From NCBI RefSeq assembly GCF_000003815.2, contig NC_049994.1, positions 2,061,288 through 2,125,287 on the forward strand: 64,000 nt of DNA. Reading direction: 5' to 3'. The notes under the pieces were generated by a model. That model was given only the letters and a program-made list of their open reading frames with translations. It was not told the origin of the DNA and ran no database searches. A program made the position numbers and the translations under genes. This DNA comes from Branchiostoma floridae (taxonomy: Eukaryota; Chordata; Leptocardii; Amphioxiformes; Branchiostomatidae). Shown piece after piece: positions 1 to 9,739 of this stretch (its first letter is position 1; each line of letters begins with the position of its first letter).

Positions 1-63
1 GTTTGGCCACATCACCGCAAAGTACAGGAGAACGAAGGCCTTGCTGTAGGTCCAGTTTACCAT
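1..63 (-). CDS. N-terminal exon of an unidentified secreted or membrane protein (partial)
   Basis: Read on the minus strand, an ATG at 63-61 in a strong context (CACCATGG) opens a frame that stays open to the left edge. It encodes MVNWTYSKAFVLLYFAVMWP and one more residue. A short N-terminal stretch is followed by a hydrophobic run (AFVLLYFAVM), as in a signal peptide or signal anchor. Codons are GC-rich compared with the AT-rich flank. The remaining exons lie outside the window, so no family can be named. A chance ORF is possible because only 21 codons are visible. Confidence 0.4.
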   Translation of the reverse strand, partial: MVNWTYSKAFVLLYFAVMWPN

Positions 64-439
64 GGTGATCTTTCTTGGTCTAAGAATAAGAAATACAAAG
101 TCAATAGTTAAGTGGATTTTTTAATGATAACTTGCCAAAGGTGTAGTAAGTTTACATACTTACTACCAAGTTTACATAAAGTAAAGCATAGGTTCAATTT
201 CTAACATACCTGGTAGGGCGTTACATCTGTAGGAAAGGAACGCAGCGTTCTTCAATCTTCCCAAGTGTAAAATGTGTACATGCCTTCGGTTGGGGATGTA
301 AAGGTGGTAGAAAGAGAGGGATGTACTTATGACACTATGGTTCACTGCCCTTTTGACCTCGAAATGCTCTTTGGACCTTTGGCGATGACTTTATTGATAA
401 TGAGACAAGTCATTACATGGGTCTGCCTAGGCAGCTTCG
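64..439. other. No gene recognised
   Basis: AT-rich sequence upstream of the minus-strand start codon at 63. It would hold that gene's 5' UTR and promoter, but I see no TATA box or other element I would defend. Confidence 0.5.
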
Positions 440-1200
440 GGCTAGTAGCGGCAGAACCTAAAAAAATACGAACGAACAACAGGGCTTATACCTTCCTAGT
501 TCGCCCTAAGTTAGAATACTCATCTTCAGTCTGGGATCCCCATAGACTCAAACACGCACAAACAAACTGCCTTAAGGAGAAACTGGAAGCAGTACAACGA
601 CGTAGGGCTGCCAGGTTTGTCACAGGCAACTACAAACTATCAACCAGCAACACNNNNNNNNNNNNNNNNNNNNNNNNNNNNNNNNNNNNNNNNNNNNNNN
701 NNNNNNNNNNNNNNNNNNNNNNNNNNNNNNNNNNNNNNNNNNNNNNNNNNNNNNNNNNNNNNNNNNNNNNNNNNNNNNNNNNNNNNNNNNNNNNNNNNNN
801 NNNNNNNNNNNNNNNNNNNNNNNNNNNNNNNNNNNNNNNNNNNNNNNNNNNNNNNNNNNNNNNNNNNNNNNNNNNNNNNNNNNNNNNNNNNNNNNNNNNN
901 NNNNNNNNNNNNNNNNNNNNNNNNNNNNNNNNNNNNNNNNNNNNNNNNNNNNNNNNNNNNNNNNNNNNNNNNNNNNNNNNNNNNNNNNNNNNNNNNNNNN
1001 NNNNNNNNNNNNNNNNNNNNNNNNNNNNNNNNNNNNNNNNNNNNNNNNNNNNNNNNNNNNNNNNNNNNNNNNNNNNNNNNNNNNNNNNNNNNGGCATCCT
1101 CACTCCCCTGCAGCTGGGCCCGCGAGGGGCATTGCCCAGTAGTTACGTAGATGTAGATACAAAGAATTCATTACAAGAAACGTTACAATACATTTGACCT
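440..1200 (+). mobile_element. 3' end of a LINE, interrupted by an assembly gap
   Basis: Plus-strand reading of about 480-650 gives AYTFLVRPKLEYSSSVWDPH followed by EAVQRRRAARFVTGNYK. This is the conserved C-terminal signature of CR1/L2/jockey-type reverse transcriptase ORFs (RPxLEYASxVWDPH and QRRAARFV). After the gap the frame gives LPSSYVDVDT, a common C-terminal motif of such LINEs. The upstream catalytic part is absent, so this is a 5'-truncated dead copy. It is a retrotransposon remnant, not a host gene. Confidence 0.8.
654..1092. other. Assembly gap (439 N)
   Basis: A run of N inside the LINE remnant. Reading frames crossing it are artefacts. Confidence 1.
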
Positions 1201-1722
1201 ATCCAATTAATGATGACTTATTAAAGTTTAAGGACCTACCTTGTCTACGATGACTTCACGTACACCTGTATGACCAACGGAATGTCTGTTCTTAGTGCAA
1301 CACATAAAACGTTTGAAGTCTATATAAAGTCTACAGTAACATTACTAATCTGTTGTAACTGCATTACGTCAACACAAGAGCTTTTAGCGCAAGGTTGACT
1401 GAGAAAAGAAAAGAATGGTATCTGGTGTCTCCGTAAGTGGCACCAATTTCCCCACTCTCAATAAACAGTTTTTCTTAATTTGTAATGGTGAACATCATCA
1501 ACAATTGCAGTACAACGTCAGACCTTGAACCCAGGGCGATTTAATTATAGGCTTAAAAACCCTTCCATTATATAACACTTCCCCACAGATTGAATTTAGG
1601 GTGTGTTTGGGTTGCTTTAACAAATGGTTGCTTAGGATTGAACCTAATTAACAGAAATATGTGCCTCTCCTTACATACAACTAATTTCTATTGAATCGAC
1701 TTCTAAAGAATGCATTATTGCT
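1201..1722. other. No gene recognised
   Basis: AT-rich, with stops in all frames. No repeat shared with the rest of the window was noticed. Confidence 0.4.
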
Positions 1723-2510
1723 TTAACCTTATTCAGACCGGGCTTTTTTGGTCATCCTTGGACGGGGTAGGGGTGCTTTTAAGGTCCACCTGACACCTGT
1801 AATTCTAAAACGAATTATCGTATGGCCACTAAATTTTTAGAGAATGATATAGACATGTTTTTTTGACATTTATATGATTTTTGGCGAAACGGTAACGTAA
1901 CATGACGTAATTATGACGTCATTAATTTGTCTTGATTGGCTGCAACAGTGAAATGGGGGTATTCCCAGAAAACTTCAAGATATGCAGCAAAAAATGTAAC
2001 AGCAGATAACAGAACAGTGCAGATAACAGAACAATAATGTTTATTACGACTTATATTGCCAATAATAACATCGATGACGTCAAAAAATGACGTCATACAT
2101 ATGTAAGATACCAGTTGGCCTCCGCCACGTTATGTCCACCTCCTTGAATTTTAAAAATCCTTTTTTTACAAAAAAAAATCGCAAAACACGACGGAAATTG
2201 AAAAAAAAAATACCAGATAGTTTCAACTTTTTAGGGATAATAAGCTAGTTATTCTTGATCTATTCATAATAGCATTTATGTCGTAAATAAACGTGAAAAA
2301 TACATTGTTAGAACCAAAATTAGCGATTTTCGTCAAAAGTGCCTGTCAACAGACGGTTGCCATGGCAACAAGAAAAATCTGAAAATTATTCAACCATTAT
2401 GAAAATGTTTCAAATTAAATTTTAGAAAAAACTTACTAAGTTTGGTGGCTCTAGTGTATACCGTTCTGGCGTTATGGGACATGAATGTTGGCGCGGGCTT
2501 CCCCTGGTGT
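1723..2510 (+). mobile_element. TTAA-flanked (piggyBac-like) MITE, copy 1, right end lost
   Basis: The copy begins TTAACCTTATTCAGACCGGG, matching the TIR of the intact copies at 56107 and 60233. It carries the same interior: the TCCTTGGACGGGG stretch, GACGTCA sites, a GTTGCCATGGCAAC palindrome at 2356-2369, and the GTTCTGGCGTTATGGGACAT block near 2465. The match stops near 2506 before the right TIR, so the right end is deleted. No transposase is encoded. Assignment to piggyBac rests on the TTAA duplications and CCCT-starting TIRs of the intact copies. Confidence 0.7.
2356..2369. promoter_or_regulatory. X-box/RFX-type palindrome carried by MITE copy 1
   Basis: The sequence GTTGCCATGGCAAC is a perfect 14-bp palindrome that fits the RFX X-box consensus GTNRCC-N(0-3)-RGYAAC. 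Whether it is bound is unknown. Confidence 0.5.
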
Positions 2511-3117
2511 TGACTATTTGACATCCAGTAGTTTCTAGCGAGGACCAGTCAAATAGATGCTGGCAGGTCACTGACACTGGGCGATACATGTCCTGTTGCG
2601 AGCTTTTCGCACATTTGCTTATCATGTAAATTGACGTGAACTAAAACCAACCATGCATTTTTGTTCGTCAATTTGCACCGTGGGAGAGTTTTACATGTTC
2701 ACAAACAGCTGGTGTAACTTTATACTATTATAGTTTTAAAAGTTTACTTTGGTGAACAAAAGGTGAAGGGACTGTAGCGATAGAGTGTTTGCGCCTTCAG
2801 GGGTTTTGAAATGACGGCACTGCGGCTTTCTAGAGTATTTCCGTCTCGTATTATTACACGCTTCGTCACTTGAGTTCTATTTATTCTGATCATTTGTACT
2901 GTGAGGTTTCGTTTCGTAGTTGACTAGTGATTGGAATTATAACATTTAGAATCGAGTAAACGTTAATTTTCAAAGTCATTTGAAGTGATGAGGGCGGTGG
3001 ACCATACTGTTATAGACCCATCCTTCTCCTTCCATCGTCTTTCAAATTTTGCCTCCCCAACCGATCCCCCCCCAAACGAAAAAAGGGAACTCGGTGGAGT
3101 CGGGACTGTTGCATGCA
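2511..3117. other. No gene recognised
   Basis: Spacer between two MITEs with no convincing ORF, RNA gene or shared repeat. Confidence 0.4.
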
Positions 3118-3783
3118 TTATAGGGCATTCCCACTGAAATCGAATCAGCAGGAATAAAGCAGAACCCGCTGGGATGAGGTATTCACAAAATTCGTGCCAC
3201 ATTCGGTGCCATTCCCAGAGGGTATTCGAAATGGGCCTAAAATCCCCTTCACACGAAAAGGAATGAGCAAGAATGCTGCCAGAAAGAAAATCCTTTTCTA
3301 TTCCTGGGATTCGTTGTGTATTCTAGACATTCTCAATGCATTCGAGATATTCTTTCGGCCACAATCTGACAGGATTCGAGATGGCTTGCCGTTTCGGTTC
3401 TCCTTCGAATGAGATAAGAATGTTTCGAATAATGTTGGAATACCGTAGAATGTGGTCAGACTGCATGGTCGATAAGGCGTCAGAAGGATGACGGCTGAGA
3501 CACAACGATCCGTAGAATGTGGTCAGACTGCAGTTAGAATAGTAAGAATACATTTCGAATCCACTATGAATGCCATTCGATATTTGTCCACTTCGAATGC
3601 ACCTCGACAATTTTTAACATGTCAAAAACTTTCGAGCCAGCCAAAAGAACGGGGACGAATATCTCGAATGCAGTAAAAATGTTTATGATACAGTACGAGT
3701 TGCGAGGAATTGCCACGAACAGGAAAAAAATTCATTCGGACGGCATTCCGGCTCAATCGTGCTCTCGTGTGAAGGGGGCTTAA
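3118..3783 (-). mobile_element. MITE with CTTCACACG-type ends, copy 1
   Basis: The element starts near TATAGGGCATTCCC and ends CTCGTGTGAAGGGGGCTTA. An inverted copy lies at 53697-54293, where the two outer ends read TAAAGCCCCCTTCACACG and CGTGTGAAGGCCCTATA. An internal copy of the terminal motif (CCCCTTCACACGAAAAGG near 3244) suggests a composite of a core foldback plus an added arm. The interior is full of GAATGC/CATTCG-type words. Minus-strand frames here resemble frames in the other copy only because the DNA is repeated; there is no protein family. Confidence 0.65.
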
Positions 3784-3917
3784 ACAAACACGTTGAAGAA
3801 TGTCTTACTTATAAGAAGATTATTCTGTACGACATTCACTAGGTCTGCTGTTAGAGGTGAAGGTCATGATCAGTGGGGCGATGGAGCAGGTGGCCCACAC
3901 CCGGGAACTTCCCTTGT

Positions 3918-4045
3918 TATATTTCAGCCATACCATAGGTATGGTGAAATATATTGTATTCTCCTGTCAAATCTTCAGAACATGGTATCTCCCTTGTTCC
4001 TCAACCGAATGACTGAAATTTTGGCACAAGGGTAGAGTGGGCCAA
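3918..4045 (-). repeat. Dispersed repeat with palindromic ATATTTCA...TGAAATAT end
   Basis: Positions 3919-3955 form a near-palindrome centred on CATACCATAGGTATG. This is followed by sequence that is the reverse complement of the repeats at 27700-27845 and 30280-30450 (the AATTTCAGGTCATTCGGTCC block and the TTTGACAGGAGAAAGAA block). Non-coding dispersed family. Confidence 0.6.
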
Positions 4046-4127
4046 TACCCTCGGACGATTTTTTTTTTCATTTTTTTCCATATCTGTCTCTTAAATTATT
4101 TTATTAAGGTTTATGGTCATCTTAAGA

Positions 4128-4520
4128 CCAAAACTGTATATTTGGCCCCCTGTACCCTGGTATCATAACCGAATGAGCTGCAAGTTGGTACAGATGTGCC
4201 TTGATAAGTCCCCCATATAGATTCAATATCAGTTTTGGTGTACAGTATAACGAAATACTTATTTTAGCGATTTATTGGTCATTTTTTTTACCAAAAAAGG
4301 ACAATTTTGGCTCCTGTACCTTGCTTTTAGATCCGGATGACCTGAAATTTAGTATAGGAGTGCCCTAGACATATGCGCACATGGATTCAATAACACTTGA
4401 GGCATTAAACAACAAAATGCTTAATTTTGCGATTATTTGGCCATTTCATGACCAAAAAGTACACTTTGGGCTCTTGTGCTCTGGTTTTAAAACCGAATGA
4501 CCTAATTTTGGTAAAAGGGT
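4128..4520 (+). repeat. Diverged tandem repeat, about 155-165 bp period
   Basis: Three diverged units start near 4129, 4297 and 4450. Each has an ACCAAAA...TTGGC/G block, then CTCTGTACC-like and AACCGAATGACCT-like blocks, then GATTCAAT in the first two. The unit is related to the repeat at 30060-30450. Confidence 0.55.
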
Positions 4521-4639
4521 GCACTAGATATTTATTTAAATGAAACATGTATAATTTTTGTCATAGACTACGTCAAAATGATATATTTGGGGATTTTTTT
4601 GTCGTTTTCTAATAGCCAGAGGGGTCAATGACCTTAAGG

Positions 4640-5060
4640 TCTAATTTGCAATTTTACATGGGTGTTCTGGAAGAGTCCATTCTTGCATAGAGGGGGCTTT
4701 TTTAAAAATCCATTTTTTGGACTTCATTGATTATGTCAAAGTCCTATTTTAGCGGATGTATTTTTGGACTGCTCGACTTAACATGGAAGAGTCCATTTTT
4801 TTCACACGGAAGGGGATTTTTTCAAATTCAGTTTTGAACGGGTGATGATTCAAAATTCAATTTTAGTGGAAGTGTTTTTAGACTGGTCTATTATACCTTT
4901 TCATGCACTGGGACCTTTTTTGCTAAATTCATTTTTGGATTTGGTTTCTTATTCAAAAGGCCAAGGTTTCAGTGGGAGTATTTCTGGACTGGTCTATTGT
5001 GCACATTCACATAGGGTGCACTTGAGTCCATTCTTGAACGGGGGAATGTTGTAAGACTCA
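4640..5060 (+). repeat. Diverged tandem repeat with GAGTCCATT/GGACTGGTCTATT blocks
   Basis: Several degenerate units share TTTTAG(C/T)GGA, TTTTTGGACTG and AGAGTCCATT words at roughly 120-150 bp intervals. Open frames here are by-products of the repeat. Confidence 0.45.
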
Positions 5061-5968
5061 TTTTTGGGTTAAACCGTCATTAGTAAAAGTGATTTTTTAA
5101 ATGGGTGATTTGAAATAGCCTATTGTTGCATGGGGAGGGAGATGGCTGAAATATGCTGTATTCGCTCTCAAGCAAATGTCGGCCTTTCTAGTTAGAGAGA
5201 TTCGTCTTCACCCCGCAGCATGGTAAAAACCCTGAGTGTCGTGTCCCTTTTCGTTATGTTTACCTTTATGCTCCGTTTCTTCTCGAAACAAATAAGGTGA
5301 TTGGCCTTGACCAGGAGGCTGTCACCATGGTAACTGGTAATGAAGCTGGCACCCTGTGGTGTATAATTACATTATGTGGCAGGTTTATTAGGACAGATCA
5401 AGAGGGACTGGCCATCTTATACATGCATATGAATATGTTTAAGTATAGTTTAGCAAAAATAAACAGGCTACAGTTAGACCATGTGAAGGGAACCTTACTT
5501 GTTTTCTAGTTTAAAGACATTTTTGTCGTTTATTGAAGGTCTACTTTTAAAACTTCCTTGCTAAAGACGATCATTCTTCTTGTAGCGTCTGCATGCAGGA
5601 GCATTCGCGTTTGTTTCGTGTATATTGGCTTCCGATGCTCTGTTTTTCTGTGTCATAAACGGTCACTTCCCATTGAAACAGCCAAAATGACAAATTATCA
5701 TCATGTTCATCAACTGCAGCGAAATTGGCGGAAGAAAAGGCAGTACATGTCATTTTTATGAAGGTTTTATTCCGAGAATATTTACAATTTCATGGCCTAT
5801 TTGTTAACGCTAGTTACTTTTCCCGTGGGTCAACCTATATCCGTTTTTAAAACCGTGGCATTTAGGGACATCAAGTCGACGTACAGTGGTTTCAAATTGC
5901 AATATTTCCAAAATATTGTACCGCCCGTTAACTTGATATAGTCTTAAATACAAAACAGCGAATATAGG
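5061..5968. other. 3' flank of the SDR gene; no separate gene recognised
   Basis: Positions 5145-5200 (ATGCTGTATTCGCTCTCAAG...) recur inverted at 26308-26360, so that part is a dispersed repeat. The part just left of 5969 would be the 3' UTR of the minus-strand dehydrogenase. No clear polyadenylation signal was identified. Confidence 0.4.
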
Positions 5969-6163
5969 CTAGCCCGCGGCTAGCATTGCATAAGGTGCCC
6001 TTAACGGGGACACTTGCTTGAGGTGCCAACCGCCGTCAACGGGCACATGCGCCCCGGTGATGAAGGACGCGTCTGCCGAGGCCAGGAGGGCGATGGTCCG
6101 CGCCACTTCAGACACCTCCCCGTTCCTCCCCAATGCGTGCACAGACTTGGTATGTTCCAGAAA
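5969..6163 (-). CDS. SDR last exon
   Basis: The acceptor TTATGCAG precedes TTTCTGGAACAT at 6163. The exon starts in phase 0 and encodes 64 residues through GAHVPVDGGWH to a TAG at 5971-5969. The extra C-terminal tail after VDGGWHLK is about 15 residues, slightly long for the family. Confidence 0.8.
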   Translation of the reverse strand, partial: FLEHTKSVHALGRNGEVSEVARTIALLASADASFITGAHVPVDGGWHLKQVSPLRAPYAMLAAG

Positions 6164-7273
6164 CTGCATAATAAAGACAAGATGTAAATGTTGGTTCACA
6201 CGTGCGTATATATTGAAGTTTGTGTGAAATTCTTAATTTCTACAATGGTCCATACTTCCTGGAAAAATAAAAGACATTGGAAAACACCAATAGACCATGA
6301 GACAACATACCAGGCTGGGTCTCAAACCATACTCCTTGGTCAGCTAACTGCTCTGGCATTTTTTGCGTCCATATACTAATTTCTACTATTTTTTCAGTGA
6401 CATGTGGAGGCTCGTAGAGAGTAAGAATGCCACTAGGTCATAATGAAGTATGAAACCGGCCTATAATAGGTATCCGACAAGACTGTGGCACGTAGGCGGT
6501 CTCGCTGCGTTTCAAATTAAGTTTGTGTTACCCTTGACCTTTTTGTGGGAATATGATAAAACAGCTACAAGTACTATGACAAAAAAGACACAAAGTGTAA
6601 AAATTGTCCTTTTTATCTATGAAATTTGTTGATGAGCGCTCAGTCAAAGGGCGAACTGAAAATCAGTGATCGACATACGTCAAGTAAATTAAAATAAATA
6701 AAATGTGCTCCTATTTATATAAATGTCTATTTGATTATATAACTACTTATAATCGGATAAACATGGCCTTACCTGGGCATATTTCTGGTCAGTCAGTCCC
6801 GGAATGGTACGTTTGTGGCCTTCTGTCGGTATCACCCCAGGGCTGTGGTCGTGACGTATAACATGACGTAGGTCGTGACGTAATCGTGACGTAGTTGTAA
6901 CGTAGGTGGAGGTGAATTCCAGGATACTGGAATGATGTTTTCATGAAGATCACACAGCCATGTTAATAATATCAACAGACAATTTAATCTCTACAACTGC
7001 AGAGAATTCGGAGGTTACAGTCAGACGTTTTGACAATATTAGTGTGTCAAATATGCAAATCACTATTCAATGTGGTGACATACAGATACATATATTCATT
7101 CGCATTTATGCAAAAAAGTGTTTTAGTTTCTTTACTCCCTCATATTTAGTTGTGATAAGATTTCACTAAAATTAAACCATTTAAAGGCCATTAAAAGTCA
7201 TGTTACGGAAACAGGTTCAGAAATGCGTGAACTTACTTGGCAGAGTTCACCCTGATTTGCTTGGGAGCAAGTT
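5969..7273 (-). CDS. Short-chain dehydrogenase/reductase, three C-terminal exons (5' part missing)
   Basis: Three minus-strand exons at 7273-7237, 6842-6773 and 6163-5969 join in a consistent phase (37, 70 and 195 nt, ending in TAG). They give the order typical of the C-terminal third of a classical SDR: LAPKQIRVNSA, then NPGVIPTEGHK, then ALGRNGEVSEVARTIALLAS, then SFITGAHVPVDGGWH. In this family the NPG-x-I-x-T segment lines the cofactor pocket after the catalytic Tyr-Lys, and the TG...VDGG stretch closes the fold. The family uses NAD(P)H to oxidise or reduce alcohols and ketones; the substrate cannot be told. The TGxxxGxG motif and the YxxxK site would lie in upstream exons (coordinates above 7273), which I could not find. 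The gene may extend into the repeat-rich region or be a 5'-broken copy. Codons are intact with no internal stop. Confidence 0.8.
6773..6842 (-). CDS. SDR internal exon (NPG-x-I-x-T motif)
   Basis: The acceptor ACCACAG precedes CCCTGGGGTGATACC, and the donor is CAG|GTAAGG. The exon is 70 nt (phase 2 in, phase 0 out) and encodes PGVIPTEGHKRTIPGLTDQK followed by YAQ. Confidence 0.75.
7237..7273 (-). CDS. SDR internal exon (LAPKQIRVN motif)
   Basis: A 37-nt exon between acceptor TGTTTCAG and donor CCAA|GTAAGT. It reads (G)AA CTT GCT CCC AAG CAA ATC AGG GTG..., i.e. ELAPKQIRVNSAN across the junction. This is the conserved block after the SDR catalytic lysine helix. Confidence 0.7.
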
Positions 7274-7919
7274 CTGAAACATTAGATGTAAAAAACATCA
7301 ACATTTTTTGATAATAAAAAATGCAGAAAGGACATTATTAAACTGCACCCGAACGATTTATTATTATTATATTCGGACACCCTGAATACAATATTATGAA
7401 TGTGTTTGAATAAGAATAAATAGATCGATAGTTTGTTATGTTAGCCAATCTGAAGGTAAAAATCACCAAGTATTTGCATGCATGCAAAAATTACCCAATT
7501 GTTCTGGGCAAGTGAAAGTGCTTCTTGGGCAAACAAATACCACACCTTTCCACGAGTGAGATGCAAATGTTACCTTTCTTTTTTTAGCCAAGAGGAAGAA
7601 TAATTTTGATTTGGAGTGACGTCCTTATTGTATTGTTAGTACATTCTATGTTTATTTTATTATTCATCAGTCATACTCAATTATGTTTCGTATAGAGGAG
7701 CAAGGCGTGGTATATGCTAAATGTTTTACCCCTCCTGCAACTGTTTCATCCGTTTTTTTATCGTAGTATGCATCTTGTGCAAAATAAAAAAATAATTTGC
7801 AAATAAATAAACAAACTAGAGTTCAACTAACCCATCTCTTCGCCAATAACCATGCCTTTATTTAAGACTTTAAGGTCTTATTCATGTATTACTAAATAGC
7901 AGATGACTGCATGAACTGT

Positions 7920-8213
7920 GTTCCTCACTACCCTGGGAAAACGAGGCACGCAAAGTTTACCGATCCCTACAACACGCACGCACGGGACACCCGCCGCCTA
8001 ACACCCGCCGGCCCTCGAACCAGCTGGCCCCTACTAACACGAGCCTCTTTCGAGAAGCGAGCGATGTTGGGGACCGGCGTAAGTGGGGCCAGCTGGTAGT
8101 GGGGCGGGTGCATAGAGGCGGGAGGGCGCGCGTTAGGCAGGGGATCGGTAACTCTTATTTGCGACTCTTATTTGCGAAGCTTCTCGAGCAGGTTTCCCAG
8201 GGTAGTTCCTCAC
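7920..8213. mobile_element. MITE with 9-bp target-site duplication
   Basis: The element at 7929-8204 (276 bp) has inverted ends TACCCTGGGAAA and TTTCCCAGGGTA. It is flanked on both sides by GTTCCTCAC (7920-7928 and 8205-8213). The interior is GC-rich and partly self-complementary (CCAGCTGGCCCC / GGGGCCAGCTGG). A 9-bp duplication fits Mutator-like elements. No coding capacity. Confidence 0.8.
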
Positions 8214-8399
8214 AAACACACAAACATTACCAAAACCAGACTGTGACCTGACAGATGACCTGGTAGCATCCCTGGTCAATCAGAATTTCATGCTTGTCAA
8301 TTTAGACTTTGTCCCCAGTGTAAGGGCGTCCTCCAGCAAACCATCTGTATAACAGCTGTGTCCATAGATATAGGTCAAAATGAGATATATAGAGCACAG

Positions 8400-9460
8400 T
8401 TTATTTCTGATAATAAGTTTTGCTGCAGTACCTTAGGAAGCCGCTAGGGGGCCCACTATCATAATTTGTCTTCGTTTTCCTGACCCCTACCCACCTACCA
8501 AATATCATCAGGATTTTTTCAAGGCTTCTCGAGTTATGCATACCACAAACAAACGGACGCACACACTCGGCCCGCTACCGTCCTAACGGAAAATGCTACG
8601 TCAACTATTTTCGAACACAACCTTCCTTTCCGCAGCCGCTACTTAAATACTAAATAGCATGAAAATCCATGCACAGCTTCTTGGGTTATATGCTTTTGGC
8701 ATGGATTTATGAAGTTTACTCATTAATTATGCAAATTAGCTACTGATTTGCATAATTAGTATTACATTGTATAAGTCACCACTCATTCTATCTACATACC
8801 GAAAATCCTGATGATCTGTTTACACGTTCTCAAGTTATCCTCGTCCAAAGTTTGAACGGAAATCGGTGCCTGCAGTTCCCCAAAAGCCGCTAGGGGGTAC
8901 AAACTCACAGCACTTACTCTCTGTTCTAAGGGCTATGTACCACTCAAAAATCATGACCACAGCATGTCCAGAACACGAAGTGCCAAAATTAAAAGTTTTG
9001 CTGCAGTCCCTTAGGCAGCCACTAGGGTGCCCATTATCGAACTTGACCTTCGTTTTCCTAACCCAAATCCACCTAACAAATATAATCAGGATCCATTCAA
9101 GGGTTCTCGAGTTATCTTGCATACAGACAAACGCACTTACATACAAATCCCGCTACAGCACCATATGTAAGAGCCAGGTAAACCATTTTCGCACTTGACC
9201 TTCCTCTCCAAAACCGCTACACACCTACCAAGTTTCGTGAATATCGCCCAGCTAGATTTTGACTTATGCTGCCAAAAACAAACCGCAAAAAACATACCAA
9301 GCTCGCTGCAGTACCGTAGGAAAACGCCAGGTAAACCGTTTTCAAACTTGGCATTCCTTTCGACAACTGCTACACACCTACCAAAAATAACATAAGTATA
9401 ATATAAAGTAAAATAATATAAGTTCCATCCACAATTTCTCGAGTTATATGCTGTTGACCT
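8400..9460 (+). repeat. Cluster of diverged direct repeats (GCCGCTAGGGGG / TTCTCGAGTTAT family)
   Basis: Units near 8415, 8868, 9000 and 9300 share GCTGCAGT(A/C)CC(T/G)TAGG, GCC(G/A)CTAGGG, TTTTCCTxACCC, CTACCAAATAT and TTCTCGAGTTAT in the same order. This is a degenerate tandem or nested repeat. The longer open frames on either strand here are not protein-like. Confidence 0.6.
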
Positions 9461-9739
9461 ACATACAGACCCAAGTCAGCAATCTCATACTCTTCTTGGC
9501 GAAGAGAATGAAAGTCAACAAAACATTGTAGTCCATATACAAGGAAAAGCTTAACACCTTAAACACAATATGTTACAATTGTAAGAATCTTGTATCCGTG
9601 CGCCGTAGACAAATTAAAACGCTTACCAACAAGCTTTCGATCAGTCCTCTGATCCTTCTCAAGATGAAATGACCTAAAGCCTAAGTTGGCTAAATTAAGG
9701 TCTTTTTACTCAAACCTTTATTCATTTAAAGAACCCCCA

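Noticed and set aside
274-1197. Long open frames crossing the N run (also at 16288-17201 and 48608-49386)
   Set aside because: They are open only because N has no stop codons. The real sequence on both sides is LINE or simple repeat.
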